Assembly: GCA_002452745.1 (NCBI GenBank)
Contig: DKFC01000058.1
Coordinates: forward strand, 23,726 to 87,725
Direction of reading: 5' to 3'
Origin: Firmicutes bacterium UBA6806
Lineage (GTDB): Bacteria; Bacillota; Clostridia; Peptostreptococcales; Acidaminobacteraceae
Length of the DNA: 64,000 nucleotides
This document shows, piece by piece, positions 45,568 to 54,488 of this stretch. A model generated the notes under the pieces. The model saw only the letters and a program-made list of their open reading frames with translations, was not told the DNA's origin and did not search any database. The translations under genes were made by a program, and so were the position numbers. Positions within the stretch are counted from its first letter, which is position 1. Each line of letters opens with the position of its first letter.

Positions 45568-46734
45568 ATGATTAATATAGGGGTCTTTTTCGGCGGAACC
45601 AGTGTGGAACACGAGGTTTCAATTATAACTGCACAGCAGGCAATTAGTCAGCTCAAAGACATTGAAGGCTATAAAGTCGTTCCCATTTATATCTCTAAGG
45701 GCAACCAGTGGTACACAGGTGATTACCTTTTGGAAGTGGAACACTTTAAGCAACTTGACAAAGTGCTTGAAAACGGTCAGAAATGCAGCATGGTAAAGGG
45801 CGATAAATGCGCTCATCTTCTCATGTCACCTGTTCCTCACTTTGGCACAGCTCATATCAGCGACATAGACATTGCCTTTCCAATTATCCACGGTACTGGC
45901 GGTGAAGATGGCAATCTACAGGGATTTCTAGAGCATATGGAAATTCCATATGTGGGTTGCAACGTACTTTCGGCTGCACTGACAATGGATAAGGTAGCCT
46001 CTAAGCTCTTCATGCAGCAGACTGGGATTCGAGTGGTTGACGGCGAGTGGTTTTACACCCATCACTGGAATCAGTACCAATCTTCCATCGTAGAGGAAAT
46101 AGAGCGCAAGCTGACCTATCCCATGATTGTCAAACCTGCCGATATTGGCTCAAGCGTTGGTGTCAAACCTGCCAAGAACAGAAAGGCACTCATTGAAGCT
46201 GTTGAATTTTCAAAGCAATTTTCAAACCGAATTCTAATTGAGAAAATGCTGGATGACATGAGAGAAATCAATATTTCTGTCATGGGGGATTCAGAAAAAC
46301 TCAAGTTATCGGTTTGCGAAGAACCTATTTCCGCATCAGAATTTCTCACTTATGAAGACAAGTACGTCAATGAAGCCGGCAGCAAGGGCATGTCCTCTGC
46401 TAAGAGAAAACTCCCTGCTGATTTGTCACCTGAATTAAAGCGGGAAATTGAGCACATGGCGGCTGAGGCGTTTATTGCCCTAGATTGTGCCGGCGTTTCG
46501 AGAATTGACTTCATGGTGGATAAAAAGACGGGACTTCCTTATATTAACGAGTTCAATACCATCCCGGGCTCACTTTCCTTTTACCTATGGGAAGCTACTG
46601 GCGTCTCCTTTAAAGAAATGCTTCTGGAAATGATAGACTCTGCCCACAGAGCCTATAGACGCAAAGCGCAAGTCATTCGCTCAAATAGCATCAACATTTT
46701 GTCAAAAGCTGATTTGAGCGGTATCAAGAAATAG
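45568..46734 (+). CDS. ddl: D-alanine--D-alanine ligase
   Basis: 388 residues from ATG 45568. It has the start motif FGGTSVEHEVSII, the KPADIGSSVGV ATP-grasp block, the loop with TYEDKYV and the C-terminal EFNTIPGSLSFYLW. The Tyr/Lys loop is that of D-Ala-D-Ala rather than VanA-type D-Ala-D-Lac enzymes. The frame extends to a GTG at 45541, but that codon abuts the AAAGGA ribosome binding site; the true ATG is 27 bases further, separated from it by a perfect hairpin GTGCGA/TCGCAC (45543-45559) that could bring the two together. It is followed by a two-component system. Confidence 0.93.
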   Translation: MINIGVFFGGTSVEHEVSIITAQQAISQLKDIEGYKVVPIYISKGNQWYTGDYLLEVEHFKQLDKVLENGQKCSMVKGDKCAHLLMSPVPHFGTAHISDIDIAFPIIHGTGGEDGNLQGFLEHMEIPYVGCNVLSAALTMDKVASKLFMQQTGIRVVDGEWFYTHHWNQYQSSIVEEIERKLTYPMIVKPADIGSSVGVKPAKNRKALIEAVEFSKQFSNRILIEKMLDDMREINISVMGDSEKLKLSVCEEPISASEFLTYEDKYVNEAGSKGMSSAKRKLPADLSPELKREIEHMAAEAFIALDCAGVSRIDFMVDKKTGLPYINEFNTIPGSLSFYLWEATGVSFKEMLLEMIDSAHRAYRRKAQVIRSNSINILSKADLSGIKK

Positions 46735-46786
46735 ATTTCTCATTACCATTTTGATTTACTAAAATTCATTCTGAAAGGAGATACAC

Positions 46787-47470
46787 ATGGAAAAAATCCT
46801 TATCGTAGAAGATGACCTTCAAATACAGACGCTGATAAGAGACTATGTCAACGCATCTGGCTATGTTGCCATCACTGCCTCTGACGGTGAAGAAGCCATG
46901 GCTAAATTCGAATCCGAAAAAACCAATTTGGCACTTCTCGACATTATTTTACCCAAGATTGATGGATTTGAGCTCTGTCGTAAATTTCGAAACGAGTCCA
47001 ATATTCCAATCATCATGTTGAGTTCCAAAAAGGAAGATACTGACAAGGTGCTGGCACTTGGACTTGGTGCGGACGACTATATTGAAAAGCCATTTAGCCC
47101 AAGGGTTTTGGTTGCCAAAATTCAATCTCAGTTCAGGCGAGTAAATCAACTTTCTGGAACACCTGTCTCTGACACCATTAAAATCAGAGACCTCGAGATT
47201 GATATCAAAGCTAGAACTGTGAAAGTAAGAGGTAGCGAGATTCCATTCTCTGTTAAGGAGTTCGAAATCCTACACTACATGATGGTCAATAAGAACCAGG
47301 CTCTGTCTAGGGAAAAGATATTTGATGAAATCTGGGGCTACAACGAGTATGGCGATATCAACACCGTCACCGTTCACGTTCGCAAAATCAGAGAAAAAAT
47401 CGAATCAAATCCGTCAGAGCCCGACTATATAGAAACGGTATGGGGCATTGGCTACAAGTTCAAAGAATAA
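46787..47470 (+). CDS. Response regulator, OmpR/PhoB type
   Basis: 227 residues. The receiver domain has E8-D9-D10, the phosphoacceptor D52 and K101 (EKPFSP); the C-terminal winged helix spans about 130-225. It resembles VanR-like regulators of wall stress, and the neighbouring ddl and MurF-like genes support a role in wall precursor control. The kinase is encoded 35 bases downstream. AAAGGAG precedes the start. Confidence 0.93.
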   Translation: MEKILIVEDDLQIQTLIRDYVNASGYVAITASDGEEAMAKFESEKTNLALLDIILPKIDGFELCRKFRNESNIPIIMLSSKKEDTDKVLALGLGADDYIEKPFSPRVLVAKIQSQFRRVNQLSGTPVSDTIKIRDLEIDIKARTVKVRGSEIPFSVKEFEILHYMMVNKNQALSREKIFDEIWGYNEYGDINTVTVHVRKIREKIESNPSEPDYIETVWGIGYKFKE

Positions 47471-47505
47471 CTCCATTTTCAAAATACTGATGTAAAGGAT
47501 TGTCT

Positions 47506-48576
47506 ATGAAATTACCAAAATTTTCACTTAGGACAAAAATCATCTTTTTTCTCACGGATATGCTCCTCTTCACGATGATATTTGTCTTCTACATATTCTT
47601 TACGTATCGAATCGACAAGATGAATCAAGGTTCTCTCTTTCAAAGCCCCTACTTGCTCTTAGCCGTTCTGGTCATCGTCATGATTGTCTATTTCATGATT
47701 ATGATTATGTTGATTACCAAGTATATTTTCATCCCTATTTCTGAAATGAAGAAGGCGGCAGAACAAATTAAAACGGGGAATTTGAACTATCCGATACAAT
47801 ATGTGGAAGGCAATGAGATAGGAGAATTCTGCAAGGAGTTCGATAAAATGCGCATTCGCCTCAAAGACACAATCTTGGAGCAACATGAACTTGAGAAGAG
47901 GCGAAAACGCCTAATTGCCAGTATCACGCATGACTTACGAACACCGCTGACTTCCATTAAAGGATATGTGGAAGCCCTTCAGGACGGCATTGTCAAAGAT
48001 AAGGAAACCTATGACAAATACCTTGCCACCATCAACGAAAAGGCAGACTTGCTGAATCACCTGATAGATGATTTATCCGTTTATACCAAACAGGAGCTGG
48101 GCGAATTTACGCTAAACATTGAACGCGTACATTCTGGACGGCTCTTGAACAACTATTTCAACCACAAACAATATGACTTCAAGTATTCACCTATTGAGCT
48201 GGTTTTAAAGCGTCCTTTTATTTCGACTTATATCAATGTCGATCCCTATAGGATGACTCAAATGCTAGATAATCTTCTGAGCAATGCCAAGAAGTACGCC
48301 CGTTCACAGATAACGGTTTCTACCAAGGTCGTCAACTATCACCTCCGGATATCTGTTGAAGACGACGGCGAGGGCATTTCACCAGATTATCTCCAAAACT
48401 TATTCGATCCCTTTTTCATGGTCAACAAGAAGAAAGATCAACGCGAGAAAGGCGGCTCAGGTCTGGGGCTTGCAATTGTCAAGCAACTGACAGAGGCGCA
48501 CGATGGCGTTATACTAGTCGACAGTACACTCAATGTCGGAACGACTTTTACAATTGAGATTCCAATAGATCGTTAA
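47506..48576 (+). CDS. Sensor histidine kinase
   Basis: 356 residues. Two membrane helices (about 13-32 and 47-72) enclose only a short outer loop, so it probably senses a membrane event or partner. HAMP follows (about 75-125), the H box SITHDLRTPLTSIKGY and the ATP-binding domain with NLLSNAKKYA, DDGEGI and GGSGLGLAIVKQ. The TTG two codons earlier is possible, but AAAGGA is well spaced before the ATG at 47506. It forms a pair with the preceding regulator. Confidence 0.92.
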   Translation: MKLPKFSLRTKIIFFLTDMLLFTMIFVFYIFFTYRIDKMNQGSLFQSPYLLLAVLVIVMIVYFMIMIMLITKYIFIPISEMKKAAEQIKTGNLNYPIQYVEGNEIGEFCKEFDKMRIRLKDTILEQHELEKRRKRLIASITHDLRTPLTSIKGYVEALQDGIVKDKETYDKYLATINEKADLLNHLIDDLSVYTKQELGEFTLNIERVHSGRLLNNYFNHKQYDFKYSPIELVLKRPFISTYINVDPYRMTQMLDNLLSNAKKYARSQITVSTKVVNYHLRISVEDDGEGISPDYLQNLFDPFFMVNKKKDQREKGGSGLGLAIVKQLTEAHDGVILVDSTLNVGTTFTIEIPIDR

Positions 48577-48603
48577 CGGCAAAGATCATCACAGGAGGTC
48601 CCC

Positions 48604-50295
48604 ATGAAATGTCCAAATTGTAGTTTTATGAATCCTGACAACAGCACCATCTGTAAAATTTGCGGTCATGAATTTGACGCTTCTGATATCCAAAATCATC
48701 CTTCTAGTCCTGAATCACCATCACATCATGCGCCTGTTCAATCTGATGATGATTCAGAAATCGAAGTCACTTTTGACACGCTATTTGGCGTTCGTTCAAA
48801 CCCTAGGAAGATGAAAAATCCACTAGACCGGTCAAAGGACAAGAAACGAAAAGCTCAACCCGTTTCAGCTGATTCAGTTCACTCTGAAAGTGCCCCTGAA
48901 CCTTCATCCTCTTTCTTGAGAACACCTAGAGTAGACTCTGAAGAAGCACCTATTCAACCAGAGGATGTAAACTCTGAACAAGAAACCCCAGAACCAAACT
49001 ACTCAGAGGCTGAAGTTACAACGGATACCATCGTCTATAAGCCACACAGAGAAGAAGAACCGGTTAAGCAGTCTACCGAGGAATCTCTTGAAAATCAAGC
49101 TAAGCCTTTTGTTGAAGATTTGTTTGTGGAACCTCGATTGGCAAAAGAACCACTCAGAGCTGTAGATGAAAATACAATTGATATTGAACTCACTCAAACT
49201 GGGAATTTGCAAAATGATTTTTACACCCATGAAGAAGACGTCCTCGACTCCGATGACTTTAATCGAGATGGCCGTAAGCTAACTATTGCCCTATTGGTGG
49301 TAGTTCTCGCTTTAATCGTCGCCGTGTTTGCCTTCACGAGCAAATTAAGAGGTGAACCTTCACCGTCTAACCAACAAGACCCTGAATCACCTACTGTCAC
49401 AAAGCCGGAAGATAGTACACCTGTAGCTAGTGATAGCTCTAAAACATCTGAAGCTCTAATTGAAAATTTCTTTAGGGATTTACCTGCTTACGTAAATGAT
49501 GGGAATATCTCATTTTTAATGTATTTTAACGACCCGCAAGCAACACTCGATGCACTGTCTAAAGTAAAAAATATGGGCACAATTGCAAAAGTGGACTACA
49601 CGATTTCTGATTCAGAGTCTGTTGACGATCAACATCAAACCCTTAAAGTCAGTACCAACACAGATCGAAATGTCGATGGCAAACACATTATCAGCCAAGA
49701 CAACTGGACGTTTAACACCGTTCTTGTGGATGGAGATTGGCTGATTGATGCTTTCGTCCTCAATTCGGACAGCGGTTCTGTTTCCAATCAATCCAGTTCA
49801 TCATCATCAACTAATAATACCTCTAATAACACTTCTTCATCAAATAGCTCATCCAATACGACAACAACCACTACGCCAAGCAAGCCGGAAGGGTTTGTCA
49901 GTTCAGGTGGCTTTAAAGGCGGTGTTGTCACTGATGGGCAAGATCTTTCAAATATTCGCTATGGTAATCACGATCAATACGAACGACTTGTACTTGATTT
50001 AACCGATTGGCAAAAAACAGGTACTGATGCAGTTGTCTCAGATCCATGCCATTATGAAACGACAATTTCTGACACTGGAAAAGAAATCACCATCACGCTC
50101 TCAGGTGTCAGAGCAGCCAGCGCAGGACTGCCTTCTTTCCCTGAATCCAGCAACATCAGTGCCATCAATGTATTCTATCCGTCAGATGATTCCACAATTG
50201 GCCTGACATTGACACTGAAAAACTCAAGTAGCTACAAAGTATTTTCACTGAAAGAACCTGGCAGAATTGTCATAGATGTCATGGCTGGCAACTAA
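48604..50295 (+). CDS. Zinc-ribbon membrane protein with TcaA-like and AMIN domains
   Basis: 563 residues. A zinc ribbon (C3, C6, C17, C20) opens the protein, followed by a long acidic, Pro/Ser-rich cytoplasmic region (about 30-220), one membrane helix (about 224-244), an outer domain of the TcaA/NTF2-like type (about 280-385), a Ser/Asn/Thr spacer, and a C-terminal AMIN-like domain (about 435-560) of the kind that binds peptidoglycan. TcaA-type proteins in staphylococci affect glycopeptide response. It lies 27 bases after the kinase gene, so it may be a sensor partner or output of that system. GGAGG precedes the start. Confidence 0.8.
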   Translation: MKCPNCSFMNPDNSTICKICGHEFDASDIQNHPSSPESPSHHAPVQSDDDSEIEVTFDTLFGVRSNPRKMKNPLDRSKDKKRKAQPVSADSVHSESAPEPSSSFLRTPRVDSEEAPIQPEDVNSEQETPEPNYSEAEVTTDTIVYKPHREEEPVKQSTEESLENQAKPFVEDLFVEPRLAKEPLRAVDENTIDIELTQTGNLQNDFYTHEEDVLDSDDFNRDGRKLTIALLVVVLALIVAVFAFTSKLRGEPSPSNQQDPESPTVTKPEDSTPVASDSSKTSEALIENFFRDLPAYVNDGNISFLMYFNDPQATLDALSKVKNMGTIAKVDYTISDSESVDDQHQTLKVSTNTDRNVDGKHIISQDNWTFNTVLVDGDWLIDAFVLNSDSGSVSNQSSSSSSTNNTSNNTSSSNSSSNTTTTTTPSKPEGFVSSGGFKGGVVTDGQDLSNIRYGNHDQYERLVLDLTDWQKTGTDAVVSDPCHYETTISDTGKEITITLSGVRAASAGLPSFPESSNISAINVFYPSDDSTIGLTLTLKNSSSYKVFSLKEPGRIVIDVMAGN

Positions 50296-50423
50296 TCATT
50301 AACCCCTATTTCTAAAATCTATATTGGAAAATCACATTTTTACCAAATTCTAATCCCAGACTAACTCGTTTTATATGAAGTGAGCGTAAACTGTCTATAG
50401 AAAGCTAATTCGGAGGTGATTTT

Positions 50424-50855
50424 GTGATTTTTTCAATTCTTGTTATGGCAGTGGTGGGAAAAGCGCTTTACGATAGAGGCTATGCCACTGAAAAGATAAT
50501 TCCAATGGTTTTAGTTGCAGGGCTGATTGGATATTTTATTCCCATCGGCGCAATTGTCGCATGGCCATTCAAGGTCATGGGAGGCCTCATTGGTGGCATC
50601 ATAGGCTTTTTCGGTGGGATTTTCGGAATTGCAATGGGTGGTGTCGGCTCAGTTGCCGTTGGTATCACAGGTGGAGTTGGCGGCCTAATTGGCGGTGTTA
50701 TGACATTGGTCTTTGGAATCATAGGCATTATACTGGGCATTATAGGAGCAGTCATTGGACTGGCGTTTGGGCTGGTGGCCTTGGCACTTGGCTTGATATT
50801 TGTCCTCGTGATTCCAGCTGCACTCTTATTTGTGGCTTATAAGCTCATTCGTTAA
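50424..50855 (+). CDS. Glycine-rich membrane protein, function unknown
   Basis: 143 residues, almost wholly hydrophobic, with repeated GGxxGG and GxxGxxxG patterns (for example GGLIGGIIGFFGGIFGIAMG) forming perhaps five to six tightly packed helices. No family was recognised. The start is GTG, with GGAGGTGAT seven bases upstream. It has its own 128-base upstream gap, after the zinc-ribbon protein gene, and ends at a strong terminator. Confidence 0.75.
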   Translation: MIFSILVMAVVGKALYDRGYATEKIIPMVLVAGLIGYFIPIGAIVAWPFKVMGGLIGGIIGFFGGIFGIAMGGVGSVAVGITGGVGGLIGGVMTLVFGIIGIILGIIGAVIGLAFGLVALALGLIFVLVIPAALLFVAYKLIR

Positions 50856-50863
50856 ATTTTAAA

Positions 50864-50930
50864 GCGCGTATTTCTAAATAACCCTCAATCCCTAAAGGAA
50901 ATGTGTTATTTGGAAATACGCGCTTTTTTA
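50864..50930. terminator. Bidirectional terminator after the glycine-rich protein gene
   Basis: Outer stem GCGCGTATTTC/GAAATACGCGC extended inward by AAATAAC/GTTATTT, preceded by AAA and followed by TTTTTT; the converging small gene at 50935 ends just beyond it. Confidence 0.85.
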
Positions 50931-50934
50931 GAGT

Positions 50935-51168
50935 CTATTGATAGCCATCAAATATTTCAAGAGACATCATTTTTATAAGATGTCTTTGAATCTCATCATC
51001 TGAATAGCTTATATATGGATTTGCCTCTGCTACTTCTTCGAGAACATTGGTCATGACCAGCTCTCCATAGATATCGTACACCGTCTCAACTGCCTGTATG
51101 ATTTGATCACACAACTCCGGCTTTAATTCATCACTTGATTCAATTACCTTCATCTGTTCTGAAGACAT
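50935..51168 (-). CDS. Small acidic protein, function unknown
   Basis: 77 residues, acidic and predicted helical, with no membrane segment or cysteine motif. No family was recognised. The frame can start six codons earlier, but that ATG lies within the GAGGGG ribosome binding site, so ATG 51168 (MSSEQMKVIE) is used. It stands alone between two terminators. Confidence 0.65.
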   Translation of the reverse strand: MSSEQMKVIESSDELKPELCDQIIQAVETVYDIYGELVMTNVLEEVAEANPYISYSDDEIQRHLIKMMSLEIFDGYQ

Positions 51169-51301
51169 TTTTAAGACCCCTCTCATTTCATTTCAAAGTA
51201 TATACCTATATTATCGGCTATGTATGTTAGATTCCCACTTGTTTTTATTTAAATTTGGGTAAATCATCTGTTGTTGAAGGAACTTTTGCATCATAACATA
51301 A

Positions 51302-51346
51302 AAAAAGCGACTTCACAAGCCATAATCTAACTTTGCAAAGTCGCCT
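51302..51346 (-). terminator. Rho-independent terminator of bcd-etfBA
   Basis: Stem GGCGACTT/AAGTCGC with weaker inner pairing, then a T7 run on the minus strand, about 30 bases after the etfA stop. Confidence 0.85.
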
Positions 51347-51377
51347 TTTGTATGTGTTTTGCGTCTAACTCAGTTGA

Positions 51378-52394
51378 TTACTCAACGTGTTTAGAAGCAT
51401 TGATTTTTTTGATTTCTTCGATAACATAAGGCAATACTTTATGTGCATCACCCACTGCTCCAAGGTCTGACACTTCGAAAATCGGTGCGCCTTTGTCTTT
51501 GTTGATCGCGATGATTAATTCAGCTTCTTCCATACCAGCAACGTGCTGAATTGCGCCTGAGATACCACAAGCGAGATAGAGGTCAGGACGAACTGTCTTA
51601 CCAGTTTGACCAACTTGTCTGTCGTGATCCATCCAACCGCTGTCTACAGCTGCTCTAGAAGCAGAAACAAGTCCACCGAGTTCATCTGCCAAGTCATATA
51701 ACAAGGAGAAGTTCTCTTTTGAACCAATACCACGTCCACCTGAGATGAGGATGTTTGCTTCTTGAATATCCATTTTTTCTGCTGTTTCTTTAACAACAGA
51801 AACAACTTCAACAAATTGGCTGTTCTTTTCAAGTTTGATGTCAAGTTTGACGATTTCACCTTGTCTGCTTGAATCTCTTTCCATTTTAGTCATAACGCCA
51901 GGTCTTACAGTCGACATTTGAGGTCTATGGTCAGGAGACACGATTGTCGCCATGATATTTCCACCAAATGCAGGTCTTGTCATTAAAAGCATTCTGCTTT
52001 CATCAACTTCAAGTGATGTACAGTCAGCTGTTAATCCAGTTGCAAGTCTAGCAGAAACTCTAGGTGCTAAGTCTCTTCCGATTGAAGTTGCGCCAAAGAG
52101 AACAACTTCTGGCATTTCATTTCCGATAACTTCTACCACTGCTTGTGTATATGGCTCAGTTGTAAAGATTTCAAATTCTTTGTTATCCATCAAAATAACT
52201 TTATCTGCACCGTATTCCACCAACAGTTTTGCATGTTTTTCAACTTGAAATCCAGGAAGTGCAGCGATTAAAGAAACGCCTAATTCATCAGCGATCTTTC
52301 TGCCTTTTCCAAGAAGTTCCAAAGAAACGTTTTGTATTTCATTTGAGCGTTGCTCTACAAACACGAGAACGCCTTTATAGTCATTTAAGTTCAT
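51378..52394 (-). CDS. etfA: Electron transfer flavoprotein alpha subunit
   Basis: 338 residues. The C-terminal FAD-binding region is typical (GGRGIGSKENF, ASRAAVDSGWMDHDRQVGQTG, YLACGISGAIQH). No N-terminal ferredoxin extension is present. It is the last gene of bcd-etfB-etfA, the order found for the butyryl-CoA dehydrogenase complexes of Clostridia that bifurcate electrons from NADH to crotonyl-CoA and ferredoxin. Bifurcation is inferred from the family and context. Confidence 0.95.
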   Translation of the reverse strand: MNLNDYKGVLVFVEQRSNEIQNVSLELLGKGRKIADELGVSLIAALPGFQVEKHAKLLVEYGADKVILMDNKEFEIFTTEPYTQAVVEVIGNEMPEVVLFGATSIGRDLAPRVSARLATGLTADCTSLEVDESRMLLMTRPAFGGNIMATIVSPDHRPQMSTVRPGVMTKMERDSSRQGEIVKLDIKLEKNSQFVEVVSVVKETAEKMDIQEANILISGGRGIGSKENFSLLYDLADELGGLVSASRAAVDSGWMDHDRQVGQTGKTVRPDLYLACGISGAIQHVAGMEEAELIIAINKDKGAPIFEVSDLGAVGDAHKVLPYVIEEIKKINASKHVE

Positions 52395-52403
52395 GATACC
52401 CTC

Positions 52404-53186
52404 CTAGATTACAAATTTTTCCTTCAATTTATCAACGATTGCAATAGCAAGCTCTTGCGGTGTTCCTTCAACCACTTTACCAGCCGCTTTAACGCCTTTA
52501 GTAAATGATTTTTTAACTTTTGTAGGAGACCCTTTAAGACCCATTTTAGCTGGATCTGCTTCAATATCTGCAAACGTCCAAGTTTCCACTTCTAAACTTC
52601 TATGAGCGTCGAGAACACCTTTGATGCTCATGTATCTTGCTTCATTAAGTTCAGCCAGTGTTGTAATCAGGCAAGGATATTGAACTTTAACCATTTGGAA
52701 TCCATCTTCAAAACTTCTCTTAACGATTGCATGATCGCCTTTGTGCTCATAATCAGACACGTAAGAGATTTGAGGTAATTTAAGATGTTCAGCAATTTGT
52801 GGTCCAACTTGAGCAGTATCGCCGTCGATTGCTTGTCTTCCAGTGATAACAAGGTCAAAGTCCAGTTTTTTAAGTGCAGCAGCGATTGTTGTTGATGTCG
52901 CTAAAGTATCTGCACCAGCAAAGACTCTATCTGTTAATAAGATAACTCTGTCAGCCCCCATAGCATACGCCTCTTGAAGTGCGATTTTTGCTTGAGGAGG
53001 ACCCATTGTGACGACTGTGATATGAGCGCCGAATTCATCTTTAAGTCTGAGCGCAGCTTCAAGTCCTGCTTTGTCGTCAGGATTTATGATACTAGGAACG
53101 CCATCTCTGATGAGCGTACCAGTTTTAGGATCTAATTTAACTTCGTTCGTATCAGGAACTTGTTTGATACATACTACTATTTTCAT
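52404..53186 (-). CDS. etfB: Electron transfer flavoprotein beta subunit
   Basis: 260 residues, with CIKQVPDTNEVKLDPKTGTL at the N terminus, the VITGRQAIDGDTAQVGPQ block and the signature around ARYMSIKGVLDA. It binds nucleotide and pairs with EtfA. GGAGGCGAG lies before the start; only 9 bases separate it from etfA. Confidence 0.95.
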   Translation of the reverse strand: MKIVVCIKQVPDTNEVKLDPKTGTLIRDGVPSIINPDDKAGLEAALRLKDEFGAHITVVTMGPPQAKIALQEAYAMGADRVILLTDRVFAGADTLATSTTIAAALKKLDFDLVITGRQAIDGDTAQVGPQIAEHLKLPQISYVSDYEHKGDHAIVKRSFEDGFQMVKVQYPCLITTLAELNEARYMSIKGVLDAHRSLEVETWTFADIEADPAKMGLKGSPTKVKKSFTKGVKAAGKVVEGTPQELAIAIVDKLKEKFVI

Positions 53187-53221
53187 TTTCTCGCCTCCAA
53201 AAAATCAATTTGATTGTCTGC

Positions 53222-54361
53222 TTACTTTAATTCGCTTGCAGAAATAACCATTCTTTGAACTTCACTTGTACCTTCGTAGATTTCTGTGATTTTCGCGTCG
53301 CGCATCATTCTTTCTACTGGATACTCACGAGTATAACCATAACCGCCGTGAAGTTGAACAGCTTTTGTTGTCACTTCCATAGCAACTTCAGCACAGAAGA
53401 GTTTTGCCATTGCCGCATCTTGTGAATACGGAAGTTTTTTGCCCTTTTTGTCTGCTGCCATATAAAGCAATAATCTAGCTGCTTCAATTTTGGTTTTCAT
53501 GTTTGCAATTTCAAATTGAGTGTTTTGGAATTGAGCAATTGAACGACCAAACTGCTTTCTTTCCTTAACGTATTTTACAGTTTCATTGTAAGCGCCTTGT
53601 GCGATACCAAGTGCTTGAGCCGCAATACCGATTCTACCGCCATCCAGCGTCATCATTGCAACTTTGAAGCCTTTTCCTTCGCCGCCAAGCATGTTTTCAA
53701 CAGGAACTCTACAGTTTTCAAAGATCAACTCACATGTGCTTGAGCCTCTAATTCCCATTTTCTTTTCTTTTTTACCAACACTAAAACCCTCAAATTCAGA
53801 TTCTACGATAAATGCAGTAATCCCTTTGAGTCCTTTTGCTTTGTCAGTCATTGCCATAACAATGTAAGTGTCCGCATAACCGGCATTTGTTATGAAGATT
53901 TTGCTTCCGTTCAGAATGTAGTGATCGCCATCTAAGATCGCCGTAGTCTGTTGACCTGCAGCGTCTGTTCCTGCGTTTGGTTCTGTTAAGCCGAAAGCAC
54001 CAATTTTTTCACCTTTTGCAAGTGGCACAAGGTATTTCTTTTTCTGTTCCTCAGTACCAAATTCATAGATAGGTGATGCACAAAGTGAAGTATGTGCTGA
54101 TAATACGACGGAAGTTGTACCGCATGCAACCGCTAATTCTTCAACGAGGTTGATGTACTGAAAATAATTTCCGCCAGCGCCTCCGTACTCACGTGGGAAC
54201 GGGATACCCATCATCCCAAGAGCTGCCATTTTTTTAACAGTCTCTACTGGAAACTCTTCGTTTTCGTCGATCTCCGCAGCGATTGGTGCAACTTCGTTCT
54301 CTGTAAACTTTCTGAACAAATCGCGCATCATTAGATCTTCATTTGTCATGTTGAATGTCAT
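53222..54361 (-). CDS. bcd: Short-chain acyl-CoA dehydrogenase (butyryl-CoA dehydrogenase)
   Basis: 379 residues, standard length. The FAD-binding segments FGLTEPNAGTDAAGQQT and the catalytic glutamate E363 in IYEGTSE are present. With etfBA directly downstream it should reduce crotonyl-CoA to butyryl-CoA; in Clostridia this drives ferredoxin reduction. Crotonyl-CoA can come from Kal, encoded at 35842-36231. GGAGGGAG precedes the start, and a GntR-like operator lies about 110 bases upstream. Confidence 0.93.
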   Translation of the reverse strand: MTFNMTNEDLMMRDLFRKFTENEVAPIAAEIDENEEFPVETVKKMAALGMMGIPFPREYGGAGGNYFQYINLVEELAVACGTTSVVLSAHTSLCASPIYEFGTEEQKKKYLVPLAKGEKIGAFGLTEPNAGTDAAGQQTTAILDGDHYILNGSKIFITNAGYADTYIVMAMTDKAKGLKGITAFIVESEFEGFSVGKKEKKMGIRGSSTCELIFENCRVPVENMLGGEGKGFKVAMMTLDGGRIGIAAQALGIAQGAYNETVKYVKERKQFGRSIAQFQNTQFEIANMKTKIEAARLLLYMAADKKGKKLPYSQDAAMAKLFCAEVAMEVTTKAVQLHGGYGYTREYPVERMMRDAKITEIYEGTSEVQRMVISASELK

Positions 54362-54471
54362 TTTTCTCCCTCCAATTTGTTAATTTTTTAACTTTAATCT
54401 GCAAAATAAAAATCGCAAAAAAATCCCCATATCAATATTCTAACACTCCCATTAGAAAAAAGACAGAGGAT

Positions 54472-54488
54472 ATCTTGTATACATGTAT
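54472..54488. promoter_or_regulatory. GntR-type operator-like palindrome before bcd
   Basis: ATCTTGTATACATGTAT closely matches the Bacillus gluconate GntR operator core CTTGTATACAAG. It lies 111 bases upstream of bcd. A second dyad TTGACA...TGTCAA spans about 54521-54545. Confidence 0.4.

Noticed and set aside
45568..46734. VanA-type D-Ala-D-Lac ligase
   Set aside because: The specificity loop has TYEDKY, the Tyr/Lys form of D-Ala-D-Ala ligases, and no vanH or vanX gene is near, so vancomycin resistance is not claimed.
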